This document shows, in pieces, positions 10,510 through 21,140 of a stretch of DNA of 64,000 nucleotides. The DNA is taken from assembly GCA_019054805.1 (NCBI GenBank), contig JAHQIY010000014.1:1860001-1924000 (forward strand). Reading direction: 5' to 3'. This stretch comes from Brachionus manjavacas. Taxonomy: Eukaryota > Rotifera > Eurotatoria > Ploima > Brachionidae. Each line of letters begins with the position of its first letter. Within the stretch, counting starts at the first letter, position 1. The notes under the pieces were generated by a model. The model was not told where the DNA came from. It ran no database searches and saw only the letters and a program-made list of their open reading frames with translations. Position numbers and translations under genes: made by a program.

Positions 10510-10825
10510 AATGGAAATATTTAAGTAGAGAACCCAATTTTGTATTTGGGATTGTTTAACCAAGTCAACCAGATCAGAGAAAATTCTATTTCTAAAACTT
10601 CTCCAAATTAAAATAAAACAAAAATATTATTAAACTAAATTATTATTTTCGAAAATTAGGTATTTATTTAAACAGCTTTGTTCAATAAGTTCAGATAATT
10701 CTAGAGTATGTAAAGATTGTTCAACTAATTTGAGATTGTTTTATTGAACTTAATTTAACTTTAATTTTTAAATTTTTTTTCATTTATTTTTAATCTGAAG
10801 TAGCATTAGCTCAGTAAAGAAATTC
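10510..10825 (+). repeat. Hairpin-tailed interspersed repeat, copy 1
   Basis: It shares with 13281-13745 the words AGAGAACCCAATT/GAGAGCGCATTTGGG, CAGATCAGAG, TCTATTTCTAAA and AAACAGCTTTGTTCAAT. It ends in CTGAAGTAGCATTAGCTCAGTAAA, the same hairpin tail as the LINE copies. No coding frame was seen, so it may be a non-autonomous element using LINE machinery. Confidence 0.55.
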
Positions 10826-11207
10826 CTTTTTAAATAGTTAAAAAAAGAATTTTCAATATTTTTTTCAAATATTCAAATAATAACTTAACTCATTCTAGAA
10901 AGAGTTCACTTAGGAGTTAAATTTCAAATATGAAAATGCTTGCAATATATACAGTGGTGTTCCGGATTTTGTAATTTACGATAATTTACGTAAAAAATAG
11001 TAAATTTAACGAATTTTACGTAATATATTGTAAATTTACGTAAATTTACAAAAGTAAAAAGACGTAAATTTACTAGATTTTACGTAAAATTTGATAAATT
11101 TCGATCATTTTACGTAAATTTATGTAAAAAAAAAATGTTCAAAAAATTGAAATAATTTGGCACTTTGTAAAAAAATGAATTTTTGTTATCGTTCAATTTC
11201 AAAATTA

Positions 11208-12841
11208 TGAAAAAAAAAAATTTACCATAATAATAATAATAATAACAATAACTGCAACAGGAACCGAAGTTTCCTGCGGAGAATGATAACAATAGATATC
11301 ACTCTATGGAAGATGTGCTATAAATTTCATTTATTATGCTTCTTAAATTTGTCGTAATTGTTCTTAAATAGGTTAACATTGGTTACATTTGTAGTTTCAA
11401 CTGGTAGATTATTCCAAATCGGTACTTTTCTGTTCGAGAAAAAGAACTCTCTTTGGTCACAATTTTTCGTAATTTGTCTCATGTATCTATTTTTTTTACC
11501 TCTTATATTATTTGTTGGACCATCAGCAAAAACAGAGTGTGCAATACTATTAGGATGGTACCAATCAAATACGTTTATTTTAGTTCCAATTTGAAGAATT
11601 AAATAGCGTCTCCTCTTTCTCTTCTCTCTTTTAAGGTTGTAAGCTCAAGCTTTTGTAATCTTTCGAGATAAGGCAGATGTCTTAATTCATAAACAAGTTT
11701 TGTTGACCTTCTTTGAACCTGTTCTAGTATCTTGATATCTTTTTGACGATATGGTGAGCAAGCTGCAGATTCATATTCTAAATGCGGTCTTATAAAAGAT
11801 GTATACAGAGTCTTGAGTGTTGCTACATCCCACTTTTTAATTGTTCTTTTTAGTTGACCAAGTACAGAGTTTGCTTTTGAAGCTGCCTTTTTTGAGTGCT
11901 CACACATTTTTAGATCGTTTGAGATTAAAATTCCTAGGTCATTTTCAATAGTTGTTTCTTTTAGCGCGTGTCTTATTCCAGTTTTTATATCCTCCATTTC
12001 ACATGTAAATCACAAATAGTCCTAAAACACTTCCTTGTGCCACTCCAGAAAGGACGTCACGCCATTCTGAGTATTCATTTTCGATTATTACTCTTTGTTT
12101 TCTCTCAGTTAACCAGTTTGTTAGCCATATAATTAATTCACCTTTGAAGCCTATTCTACTTAGTTTGTATATAAGTTGTGCGTGATTTACTTTGTCAAAG
12201 GCTTTGGCAAAGTCCAAAAATATTATAATAGCCGCAAAACCACAATTGAGAGTCTCGGTTATATAGTCAAGTGTTTCAATTAGATTTGTAACGCAAGATT
12301 TAAACTTCACAAATCCATGCTGTTGTTTGGTGATTAGATTGTTATTAAATAGGTGATTTATCATAGTGTTTTTTTTTAGACGTTCCATTATTTTGCAAGT
12401 TACGGAAGTGAGGGCGATTGGTCTATTATTGGATGGGTCAGTTTTTTTACCTGATTTGAGGATTTGCGATATGTCGGATTCTTTCCATTTTAGTGGGACA
12501 ACACCAGTTTTGAAGGACTTGATAAATATTAATGATAGTATTTTTGAGCAACTTGAAGCGCATTTATTTAAAACGTATGGACTGACACCATCTCCTCCCA
12601 TTGTGTACATTTAATTTTGAAAGCCCATCCTCACCTTTATTTTTGAAAAAACCTGTTCATCAAAATAGCAATAATTTTCAGTTTGACTTGGTAGTGTTAA
12701 ATCGACTAATTTTGCATTGTGGTAGTCGAAAACTTTATAAAATTGAGCATTCAGACAATTGGCTATTTCCAGTTTATCAACAATCACTTCACCTGTATCA
12801 CTTGTCAATGATCGAATTGAGTCTTTACATTTTTGTTTCAA
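11208..12841 (-). mobile_element. CR1-like LINE with deleted RT active site
   Basis: A minus-strand LINE. The coding path is 12841-12611 (MKQKCKDSIRSLTSDTGE), 12610-11999 (RT fingers: GVVPLKWKESDISQILKSG, NRPIALTSVTCKIMERL, FLDFAKAFDKVNH, VLSGVAQGSVLG) and 11997-11599 (thumb and tail: FIRPHLEYESAACSPY, EQVQRRSTKLV). The FADD-containing segment between the last two is deleted, and the pieces are in different frames, so it cannot be active. The 3' UTR at 11208-11290 ends in an AAT/ATT microsatellite, as CR1 elements do. A solo copy of this 3' end lies at 55383. Confidence 0.8.
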
Positions 12842-13280
12842 AATAATTTACGTAAATTTTGGTAAAATGTAATCAATTTAATGGTAAAAAATGGAAAAAA
12901 ATGATTAATGATTATTGATTGATAAAATTTTAAATTAATTTGAAAAAAAAATTTTATTTACATTTTTTACGTTAAAAAAATATTTTAAGTTAATATTGCA
13001 AACATTTTCATATTTAAAATTAAATTCTTGGGTGAAATCTTATTCTCAGGTTTTATGAACTATTAGTTGACCTAATATAAAATTGTTCACCTATTTTGAA
13101 ATTTCTTCATCTATTTAGAAAAAGTCTAATGTAATGATAAAAAATAATATGGAAAAAATAAAGTTTTGCGGAGGAGGTAAATTTTGCGAAATTAATGAAT
13201 CCTTGCACGCCAAAGTCAAACACTTAAAGGCTTAAAAATTTATTTTAATTTTCTTTAATTTTCATTATAGTTGAAGGCAA

Positions 13281-13745
13281 AGATTTAAATAGAGAGCGCA
13301 TTTGGGTTATTTGAAATTGTTGAAAGAGAAATACCAGGTCAAAAAGATCAGAGCAAATTCTAAGCTATTTCTAAAGCTCCTTCACAAATTAAAAAAACCT
13401 AAAAAACTATTAACTAATTTTTACATCAGTTTCGAAAATTAAGCAATCTATTAAACAGCTTTATTCAATTTGTTCACATAATCTAAAAATTATTCGTCTT
13501 ATTCTATTTTGGTTCACCTTAATTCTATTTTGAACAAAAAAATTGGATGAACCAAATTGGAGCTCACAAAATCTGAGAAAAAGAATTTTTCGGATAATAA
13601 GTGATTCACCTAACCGACAAGTCTCAGTTTTTCAACGACTGAATAAAATCTTTAATCTGAATTATTTATCTTTTTTTTTATTATTTAACTTTATTTTTAG
13701 TTTTTTCATATGTTTTTATTCTGATGGAGCATTTGCTCGGTAAAA
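13281..13745 (+). repeat. Hairpin-tailed interspersed repeat, copy 2
   Basis: Copy of the repeat at 10510-10825, ending in CTGATGGAGCATTTGCTCGGTA. Its first 110 bp also occur at 49745-49865 within the intact MITE, without the tail. It has no RT coding sequence. Confidence 0.55.
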
Positions 13746-14394
13746 AAAAGATAAATGAATTGTTAAAAATATAAAAGAGAATTTTTTTTTCATATTTCCA
13801 AGCAAAAATTTTTACTCAAATATATCCAATGTTGAAATAAAATTGAAATATTTTTTGAATAATTCAAACACAAAAAATTAAACCAGATACTAATTAAAGT
13901 AAAAGAAAATCAAGGAGGCTGGTCAAAAAATTAAAAAGCATTAAAACTATTTAGGATATTTTTTTAACATAAAAAATGTAAATTAATTTTTTTTTCAAAT
14001 TAATTTAAAATTTTATCAATCATTAATCATTTTTTACTATTTTTTACCATTAAATTGATTACATTTTACCAAAATTTACGTAAATTATGGTAAATTTTTT
14101 TTTTCATAATTTTGAATATAAATATTGAAGGATAGCAAAAATTCATTTCTTTTTTTTTAAATTCCAAATTATTTCAATTTTTTGGACTTTTTTTTTACAT
14201 AAATTTACGTAAACAATGATCAGTAATATTTTTGATATCATTTTAATAAATTGATCCGAAGATTGATTTCTTTTTGCTTAATTGCTATTTTTTTCAAAAA
14301 CAAAGAAGAGAAACAATCAATAAACAGTAAACAAAAATCAAGTTAAATTGGTTAAAAAAATAGCTGTTATTGGGATAAAAATGAATCCAAAAAT

Positions 14395-16560
14395 TTTATT
14401 TATTTATTTGTTATCTGTACCGAGCTAAAGCTCCTTCAGAATAAATTAAAAAAATAAAATAAAAAAAAACAAAATAAGAATAAAATTAAAGTTAATAAAA
14501 TTAGATAAAAAAAAAAAAAAAAAAAATAGAGTAAATAAGCTAATAAAAAATTAAAGTTGAAAAGACATAAATTGGAAAAGATTGTTTCATGTGGCACATG
14601 TTTAAATAGTTCAAGTTTCAGGAAAAAAGAAGAAATAGTAAGGTAGCAATTACACAGTGGAGTTGGGTATTCGATGAATCTTGATTCGAAACCCTTCGTG
14701 TACTCCTCGACCAGTCTGGTTACTAATGGAACAGAATGGCTCAGTCCTACTCCAACATATCTCTCAGCCAACTCAAAAAGTCGGTTAGAGACTTTTAACA
14801 GTTTTAGTTTATCAAAGGCCTCATTATGTAATATGTCAGAGGGTGTATCATATTTTAGATTGAGAATGAATCGAACTGCTGAGTTTTGAATAGCCTGAAT
14901 TCTTTTTAAGTTTGATTCTGAAAATAAGTTTAGACAGGGAAATGAATAGTCTAATATCGAGCCTATTAATGATTTGTAGAGATTACTTAATGTATAAGTA
15001 TTTAAGCCCCATTTTTTGTTTGATAAAATTTTAATTAAATTTAATCTTGAGTTACAGCGTTTTTTTATATCTTCAATCATAGGGTTAAAGGTTAATTTTG
15101 GGTCAAACTTAATGCCAAGAAATTTTACATTTTTTTGACTTTCGAGTTTATTCCCATATATCTCTAAGTTAAGATTTGAATTTTCCTTACTATACTTGGA
15201 AAATACCATAAAGCAAGACTTCTCTAATGATAATTTCATTTTCCACTTGCAGAGCCATTTTTCTAGTTCTTTTAGATATTTGTTTATCTTATTTTCTAGA
15301 TTACCCTTTTTTTTATAAATAAAAAAAGTCACTAGATCATCTGCAAATAAGAGGAAGTATTCACTATTAGTTTTATTTCTCTTTGGAATATCATTAATGA
15401 ATATACTGAACAGAAGAGGACTAATTACTGAACCTTGGGGGACACCTGCAGTTATTAAATATTCATCACTTATATGACCATTTACATTTACTTTGAATGA
15501 TCTGGAATCAAGAAATGATTTTATCCAGTGGATAAGATAGTCAGGCAAGTTCATTTTAATTAGTTTATAAATTAATCCGTCATGCCACACCCTATCAAAA
15601 GCTTTTGAGATATCAAAAAATAAGGCATTGACTTTTTCTTTCTATTGAATGATTCAGAAATTTTTTGAATCAAGAAAATAAGATTGTCGGCGGTTCGTCG
15701 ATATTTTCTGAAGCCTGATTGCTCTTGAATTAACAATGAATTCTTTTCTAGGTGATTATATATTCTAATGTAGATAATCCGCTCTAGGAGCTTACCAAGA
15801 CAGCTTGTCATGCTTATTGGTCTATAGTTAGTTGGGTCATTTAATGCTGAGGATTTTTTAGGAATCATGGTTATGAAAGATGTTTTCCATTCTTTGGGAA
15901 TTCTAGCCTGAAGAATACTTCGGTTGAAGAGTTCCTTAATATCAAGAAGACAAGTTCGTGGTAAATTTTTTAACATGATATTTTGAATTTTGTCAGGTCC
16001 TGATGCCCCTTCTCCTTTTAATTTCCTGATAGCTACATTGATCTCTTTTAGACTTATAGGTTCATTAATTATGAATGATTTGTGGCTTTTAAAGAAGTTC
16101 GAGTTAAAATCAGTTATCTCACTGTCTGTATTATTATTAATTAAATCAGAATTGGGACTAAAAGTTAAGGACAAGAATTCTCCAAAGAATTTTCCTTTTT
16201 CACTATCAGTGCTTAGTTCTTGATTATTTGCCAGTAAGGTTGGGATAAGTTTTGAACTTTTTTTTGATCTGAATTTATTTATTTTTTTCCAGAAAGGCCT
16301 GCTGGATAAGGGATTCTTGCCCATTTTATCGATAAAGTCAGATTTTTAACTGAGAGGTTAGAAAGTTGAATTTTTGCTTTGCTAATTGGGAGCGAGTTCT
16401 TTGAAAATACCTCCTGGTTTTCCTGCGTTCTTTTATTAAGTTTACAATTTCAAAATCAAGTTCTTTTTCTATTTAATTGCTTTTTTTCGTTATTTTATTC
16501 ATCTTGGTATTCATTGTTCGATCGATCAATGACTTTTTTTTTGGTGAGTACAGCACGCAA
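14395..16560 (-). mobile_element. Jockey-like LINE, longest copy in the window
   Basis: A minus-strand non-LTR retrotransposon with most of the RT. The 3' end at 14395-14445 has the ATTTATTT-type tail and the hairpin GAGC-TTTA-GCTC after CTGAAG. Upstream of the RT (16325-17100) are short decayed frames that may represent the endonuclease/ORF1 region, so the true 5' limit is uncertain. It is the reference copy for the truncated relatives at 4690-6109 and 39290-39735. Confidence 0.8.
14436..16324 (-). pseudogene. Reverse transcriptase of the jockey-like LINE, one frameshift
   Basis: The RT would copy the element's RNA at a nicked target. The frame from 16324 carries FRSKKSSKLIPTLLANNQEL, GEGASGPDKIQNIMLKNLP, TNYRPISMTSCLGKLLERI and QEQSGFRKYRRTADNL. 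A one-base shift in an A-rich run near 15635 moves it to FDISKAFDRVWHDGL and then to the downstream frame at 15590: AGVPQGSVISPLLFSIFIND, the intact catalytic FADD box in LLFADDLVTFF, KNVKFLGIKFDPKL and the C-terminal zinc-like PTPLCNCYLTISSF. The last 40 residues are poly-F/L translation of the tail. The active-site Asp pair is intact but the frameshift breaks the protein. Confidence 0.85.
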
Positions 16561-17229
16561 CTTGACTTAAGATTGGATGCAGTCTTTTTCTTCAACAAAT
16601 TGTTAGCGTCACGTAATTCTCGATGCTTTTGAACTTTTTAGAAGCGATTTGGAATATTCGTCAAAATTTTCACTGTCTTTGATCAGGAGTGGGTTCAGAA
16701 GAACTTCATTTTGACCCGACGACGTAACCGATGACTGTTTGAGCTCCAACCCTTGGCTTTATTTTCGGTTTATTTTTATTTTTTCGTTTTTGAGTACCAA
16801 GTAACCTTTCTTTTTCAGATCGTTCCACTCTGTCTTTGAAAGCTTGAACTGCGAAAATTTAGAGAGTTTATTTTGGCTGGTGAAATTTCTGACTGAACCG
16901 CAATTAACATAAATGACCTTGACTCTGCAAACTCGGAGGAAATTTTGGCCGGCAACAATAATGAATCTTGCTTATCATTTCACTTACCAGACTCTCTCAA
17001 TGCTTAGTTTTAGCATTCAACCAGGAATGAATGGGAATTCAACTGGTGAAATGTTTGGTCATCGAAATTTTTGGCACTTTTTATTTCAGGCTTTATTTGA
17101 CTTTTAAATTTTCAAAATTTCTTCTTAAATTGAAAAATTTACAATCTTTATGCAATTTTTTGCATGAAAATTTAATTAGTTAAAATGAACACTTTGTTTA
17201 AATGAATATAATATGTCAAAAAAAATAAA
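16561..17229. other. Decayed sequence upstream of the LINE
   Basis: The minus strand has short coding-like pieces (QNEVLLNPLLIKDSENFDEY near 16690) mixed with stops. They are probably remains of the 5' half of the LINE, but the family cannot be fixed. Confidence 0.35.
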
Positions 17230-17237
17230 TTTTTCAT

Positions 17238-18026
17238 TAGTGATGGGTCTTAACTTAACTAATTTAGGTTAATAGGCTAAAATTAAGTCGACTAATTTTT
17301 ATTGTACTTATTTTTAATGGAAAATTTAATATTATTGAAGAAAAAAAATGATGATGACGTCTAGTTGAGCAAGCGATTTTTTAGTTATCGTTTTTAAAAT
17401 CGATAATAGTTTTTTCATTTTTTAAGTACTTTTCAATATTTATATGCGGTGATAATTTTATTTAAGCCTTTATGTTCCGTGAAAATAGTGTAAATTTAGA
17501 AGAATATAGTCAGATATGAATGAAAAAAAAAATTTCACACATTCATTATAGAATGAATTAAGGTTTATCAAGGTAGAATCAGAAAAGCAAAAAATTAAGA
17601 ATTTGATCGTATTCAATTTTTTTTTCCTATTCATTTTTTTGTTCAATTTTTTCAATTCAAAAAAAAATTAAATAAAAAAATATTCAAAGCTTTAATGAAA
17701 AAAACTTCATATGCCTTAAAATTGTGCTTATTTTCTTCAAAAATTTTGGTGAAAGGAGTTTTACTACTCAAAGCCATTTAAAATAATAAACTAAAAAAAT
17801 AATTTAAATTTCTTTAAAGATTAAGTCTTAATTAAAAATATTAGTAAAAATTTTCCCTAAAAAATTTGAATTTAAAAATTAAACTTTAGTTATAAATTTT
17901 AGTTAAGTTTACTAAAAATAAGTTAACTAAATTTTAGTTGACTAAAATTAAGTTAACTGAAATTTAGCCTACTAGTTTAAAACTAAAAATTAGTTAACTA
18001 AATTAAAGAGAAAACTCCCATCACTA
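17238..18026. mobile_element. hAT-type MITE, 0.8 kb
   Basis: Ends are TAGTGATGGG and its complement CCCATCACTA. Flanks are TTTTTCAT (17230-17237) and TTTTTCAA (18027-18034), an 8-bp target duplication with one mismatch, as expected of hAT transposition. The inner parts near both ends repeat TTAGTTAACTAA-like words in both orientations. It has no coding sequence. Confidence 0.8.
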
Positions 18027-18031
18027 TTTTT

Positions 18032-18406
18032 CAAAATTGTGAATCGATTGGAATAGTTTATATAATTAAATGTAATAAATGTAAATTATTTTATATAGGT
18101 GAATCATCTAGAAAAGCTAAAATAAGAATATTAGATCATTTATATTCAATTAGGAAATTTAAAAAAAATATTAGAAAATCTCTAAGTAATTTTAATTCAT
18201 GTTCAGAAGTATCTATTCACTTTAATAAAATAAATCATGTTGAAGAAGATTTTTCATTCTATATAGTTAAATCTGACCTGAAACAAGACATTATTCGAAA
18301 ATCAACTGAAACTGATCTTATAAACTTTTTCTTAAAATTTAATATACCTATTATGAACAAAAAAATTCCTAAAATTGAATATATAAAAACTCTAAGTTTT
18401 TCATAA
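18032..18406 (+). pseudogene. Penelope-like element GIY-YIG endonuclease fragment
   Basis: An uninterrupted frame of about 124 residues ends in TAA at 18404. It begins QNCESIGIVYIIKCNKCKLF and continues YIGESSRKAKIRILDHL, matching the GIY-YIG endonuclease at the C-terminus of Penelope-like retroelements: a 'VYLI.C..C...YIGET.r.l..R..EH' core with its paired CxxC. A second conserved stretch, TETDLINFFLKFNIPIMNKK, follows. The upstream RT is absent because a hAT MITE is inserted at 18026. The hammerhead-like motif lies 280 bp downstream. Confidence 0.75.
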
Positions 18407-18687
18407 AAAAATTTTTATCTTTAATTTTTGTTAACTTTGATTTTTTGAATTGTAAAAAAATTATTCTAAATTTAAATATTAAATTTCAATTATGAAAATT
18501 CGACATTAATTTTACATTAATTTCAAAAACTATTTTTTATGTATTAACTTTATGCTAATTATCTATTTTTATAATAATTTAATAATAATTTGAAAAGCAA
18601 TTATTTCTATTATTTAAAGTATTCCTCTTTTTCTTTTTTTTTTTTTTTATTTAAAATTTTTATTATTAAATTTTATTCTTTCTTTCA

Positions 18688-18732
18688 GTCTTAAAACCTG
18701 AAGAAGGCCATTTGGTCGAAACGCGTCGTGAC
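18688..18732 (+). ncRNA. Hammerhead-ribozyme-like motif of a Penelope-like element
   Basis: The sequence has the hammerhead core order: CTGAAGA (18698-18704), a stem II hairpin GGCC-ATTT-GGTC (18706-18717), GAAA (18718-18721), then ACGCGT-C, with predicted cleavage after C at 18727. The stem III strand ACGCGT is self-complementary, as in ribozymes that act as dimers. GTC before the core and GAC after the cleavage site can form a short stem I. One extra A (18705) sits between the core and stem II. Hammerheads are known in the terminal repeats of Penelope-like elements, and a GIY-YIG fragment of that family lies just upstream. Self-cleavage is not shown. Confidence 0.6.
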
Positions 18733-19400
18733 AATTTAATTTTTATTCGAAAGTTTTTTAAAATAAATATTTTTAAAAAAATAATCGTAATTTCTAATTA
18801 TTGATTCTCATTTAATTAATTTAGATACTTTTTAATAAGTTAAGATACTAATCAAAATATATTAGTGATTAAATTAATATTTTTAGACACTATCAAAATT
18901 AGGTACTAAAATAATTTTTTTTTGATACTAAATAACATAAATTTGATACTGTACTAAAGACCAGCCATTTAGGAATTGATAAATATCGATTAAAATCGAT
19001 TAACTTTTTAGTCTTTTAATTAAAAAAAAACAAGCTGTCAACTTAATAAAGTTTAGTCATTTATTTTTTAAAAATTGATAAAAATAGCTTTTTATTTAAA
19101 TCAAAAACTAAAAATTTTGATTTGAAATTTATATTTGATCATGAACTTTTATTTTCTAATTAAGTCTTGAATAGAGAACGATCAAACAAATAAATTTTTA
19201 ATTTTTTCTTTTTTCTATGAGAATTTAATTATTATCAATTTTTTAATTAACTCATATAAAAACTTTTCTTCAAGTGTTTTGTAATAAAAATTTTAAAAAT
19301 AAAATCTTTTCCCAATCCAGTTTTTAGCCAATTTAAAAGTATAAGAGTTAATTTTTAAAGGAAAAGAAAAAATTTCAATAAAATTTATTAAAATTTGAAT
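18733..19400. other. Spacer downstream of MEP50
   Basis: AT-rich sequence with repeated GATACT/TAGATAC-like words near 18820-18960 but no gene or clear element end. The MEP50 3' UTR lies at its right edge. Confidence 0.35.
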
Positions 19401-20443
19401 TTAAATGCCATTTGAAGTTTTTAAATTAATTTTATGATTTTTTAACGTTCCATCCCAACTGCAAGTCACATAATCAAGCTCATCATCAGGATTCCAATCC
19501 AAATCAGTCACATAATCGTCATGTTTAAAAGAATATCTAAATTAAATTAAAACATAATTTTTTTTTATAAGATAAAAAAAAATTTTACATTAATTTTAAA
19601 TCTTTTTCATCCGTAGACCTGACCTGAAAAACTTTGCTAGTACAATCATCAGAGGCAGTCGATATCAGCTTCAACTTGTTTGACTTGACTTGACGAATCT
19701 GGCGCTCATGGACTCTATGAACAATTCCAAGAGACATGCTTCTAAGATCAAAAACTCCAACATGTCCATTTACGAACCCAAGAAGGATAGAATTTGAATC
19801 ATGAGCTGACCATGTGGAGCAAGTCGGATAACTATTCAATCCATGTTTCAGATTAAACCCAGGCTTAGGCTTGCGCATGTCCCAGAAAACAGCTTTGCCG
19901 TCTTCGGCTGTCGAGATCAGGCAATTGGTGTCCAGCGGGTTCAATGAAACAGATGTTACTGAAAAATCATGGCCACGAAATGTTCTTACACTCAGCGCTT
20001 CATTTAAATCCCAAATTTTTATTCGGCAGTCAGAAGAACCTGACACAGCTGTTTCGGAATCAAATTTTCTGTCTATACAAGTAACTAGACCATCGTGTTC
20101 TTCTTTGCTCATCAGTGAATCAAAATTTTTATTCCATTTTACCAGTTCAAGCTTTCCGCAATCAGTGCCGGTCAAAAATGAGTCGTTGGAGAGCCACCGA
20201 GCTGTGCACACACCGGATTTTACCTTTTTATAAGACTCACAATTGCTTAATAAATTGCTAGAGTCAACTTTTGTCAACTCTTTTTTGTCAATCACAGCAT
20301 ATGATCCGCTCCAGTCTTGAAATGTCAGACAACTCGAAGAAATTAACAGATCTCCATCTAAAAAAGAATTCTTTAAATAAAAATTTAAACTAGAAAAAAA
20401 GAATACTTTTATTGTATTCTACACTTCCCAAAAAATCTTTCAT
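19401..20443 (-). CDS. WDR77: Methylosome WD40 protein MEP50 (WDR77) homologue
   Basis: MEP50 is the WD40 partner of the arginine methyltransferase PRMT5. It presents Sm proteins and histones for symmetric dimethylation in the cytoplasm and nucleus. Three exons, 20443-20407, 20357-19589 and 19536-19401, with introns of 49 and 52 nt, give 313 residues (human 342). The first 37-nt exon supplies MKDFLGSVEYNK. Seven WD-like blades follow, with ETAVSGSSDCRIKIWDL, NCLISTAEDGKAVFWDMRKP (family: CSEDNRILLWDTRCPKP), SILLGFVNGHVGVFDLRS and, in the last exon, HDDYVTDLDWNPDDE and TCSWDGTL. The ATG lies 55 bp from the divergent TMEM267 start. The 49-nt intron is not a multiple of three, so splicing is needed for an open frame. 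Confidence 0.88.
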
Positions 20444-20498
20444 TTTTTTTTTTAAATAAATTCAAATTTTTTTTAAGCATATACTTTAGTTTAAAATT
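20444..20498. promoter_or_regulatory. Very short bidirectional promoter MEP50/TMEM267
   Basis: Only 55 bp lie between the two divergent start codons. The stretch is T-rich then A-rich, with AAATTCAAATT and a TATACTTTA-like word. Both 5' UTRs must be tiny or the transcripts must overlap. No specific factor site can be named. Confidence 0.5.
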
Positions 20499-21140
20499 AT
20501 GAAAAAAAAAATTATTTTAGGTCTAAGTGAGATTTTTTTAGCATTTTTGTGTCTAGCTGGAGATTACCTTGTTTTTGATAATGATTTTCTGGTGCGCAAA
20601 AGTTCGGCACTGATCGGTCTGAGTGAGCGTTTGGTACGCGCATTAATGGATAATTCAATACACGGCATGATCGGATGTGGTTCGTGGCTGGTGGTTACTT
20701 ATCCGAATTTAAGCCGGGAACTGGTTGTAAGCGCTTTTATTTCGTCAATAATCGATGTTGATCATTTTATCTCGGCCAGGTCTTTTCGTGTTCAAGACGC
20801 TGTATCCCTAGTGCAAAGACCCTTTCTGCACAACAGTCTTTTGATGATTATGATAAACTTTGGACTATATTTTATTACTAAAAAAATTTCAATTTTATTT
20901 TTTATTTCGTGGTTTAGTCATCACATAAGAGATGCCAATAGACGTGGTATGTGGTTTGGTCCTTTTTACACAACACCACCGGTTCATGATGGTGTCTATC
21001 ATGCTTTGATTTTAATAACACCACTAGTTGTAAGATATGTCTATCATTCGGGTTATGTACAAAGTAATCAAAGTTATTTTAGTTTTATCTTTAGTAATTT
21101 TGATTCAGTTAATAGTCAAGGACAAATTCAATTAGTTTAA
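20499..21140 (+). CDS. TMEM267: TMEM267 homologue, multi-pass membrane protein
   Basis: A single-exon ORF of 213 residues; human TMEM267 (C5orf28) has 215. The biochemical role of this family is not known. Family landmarks are clear: RALMDNSIHGMIGCGSW, SSIIDVDHFISARSF, VQRPFLHNSLL and FISWFSHHIRDANRRGMWFG. The repeated His/Asp motifs (DNxxH, DVDHF, FLH, SHHIRD) resemble the metal-ligand pattern of YdjM/LexA-regulated membrane hydrolases, which is my inference. Hydrophobic segments occur at about residues 6-22, 60-76, 117-142 and 170-186. A polyadenylation-like AATAAA overlaps the end of the coding region (AATAAATAAAGC at 21138). Confidence 0.9.
   Translation: MKKKIILGLSEIFLAFLCLAGDYLVFDNDFLVRKSSALIGLSERLVRALMDNSIHGMIGCGSWLVVTYPNLSRELVVSAFISSIIDVDHFISARSFRVQDAVSLVQRPFLHNSLLMIMINFGLYFITKKISILFFISWFSHHIRDANRRGMWFGPFYTTPPVHDGVYHALILITPLVVRYVYHSGYVQSNQSYFSFIFSNFDSVNSQGQIQLV

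Larger units (their letters stand above)
10952..14222. mobile_element. MITE family CAGTGGTGTTCC, interrupted copy
   Basis: The left end, TA-CAGTGGTGTTCCGGATTTTG, is followed by about 140 bp nearly identical to 49369-49515, rich in TTTACGTAA words. The rest resumes at 12842-13270 and 13745-14222, matching 50000-50330, but the terminal 60 bp on the right are missing. A CR1-like LINE (11208-12841) and a hairpin-tailed repeat (13281-13745) lie inside. The intact relative at 49369-50392 defines the family. Confidence 0.7.

Noticed and set aside
10952..11093. Short repeated TTTACGTAA units considered as a CRISPR-like or satellite array
   Set aside because: The units are not evenly spaced, the genome is eukaryotic, and the region is the terminal inverted repeat of a MITE family with TA flanks.
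11110..11292. Tyr-rich minus-strand ORF
   Set aside because: It translates the ATT microsatellite and 3' UTR of the CR1-like LINE.
17870..18010. Repeated TTAGTTAACTAAA words considered as an operator array
   Set aside because: They lie wholly within the hAT MITE and occur inverted at its other end, so they are sub-terminal transposon repeats.
19871..20233. Plus-strand ORF opposite MEP50
   Set aside because: Antisense shadow of the WD40 coding exon.
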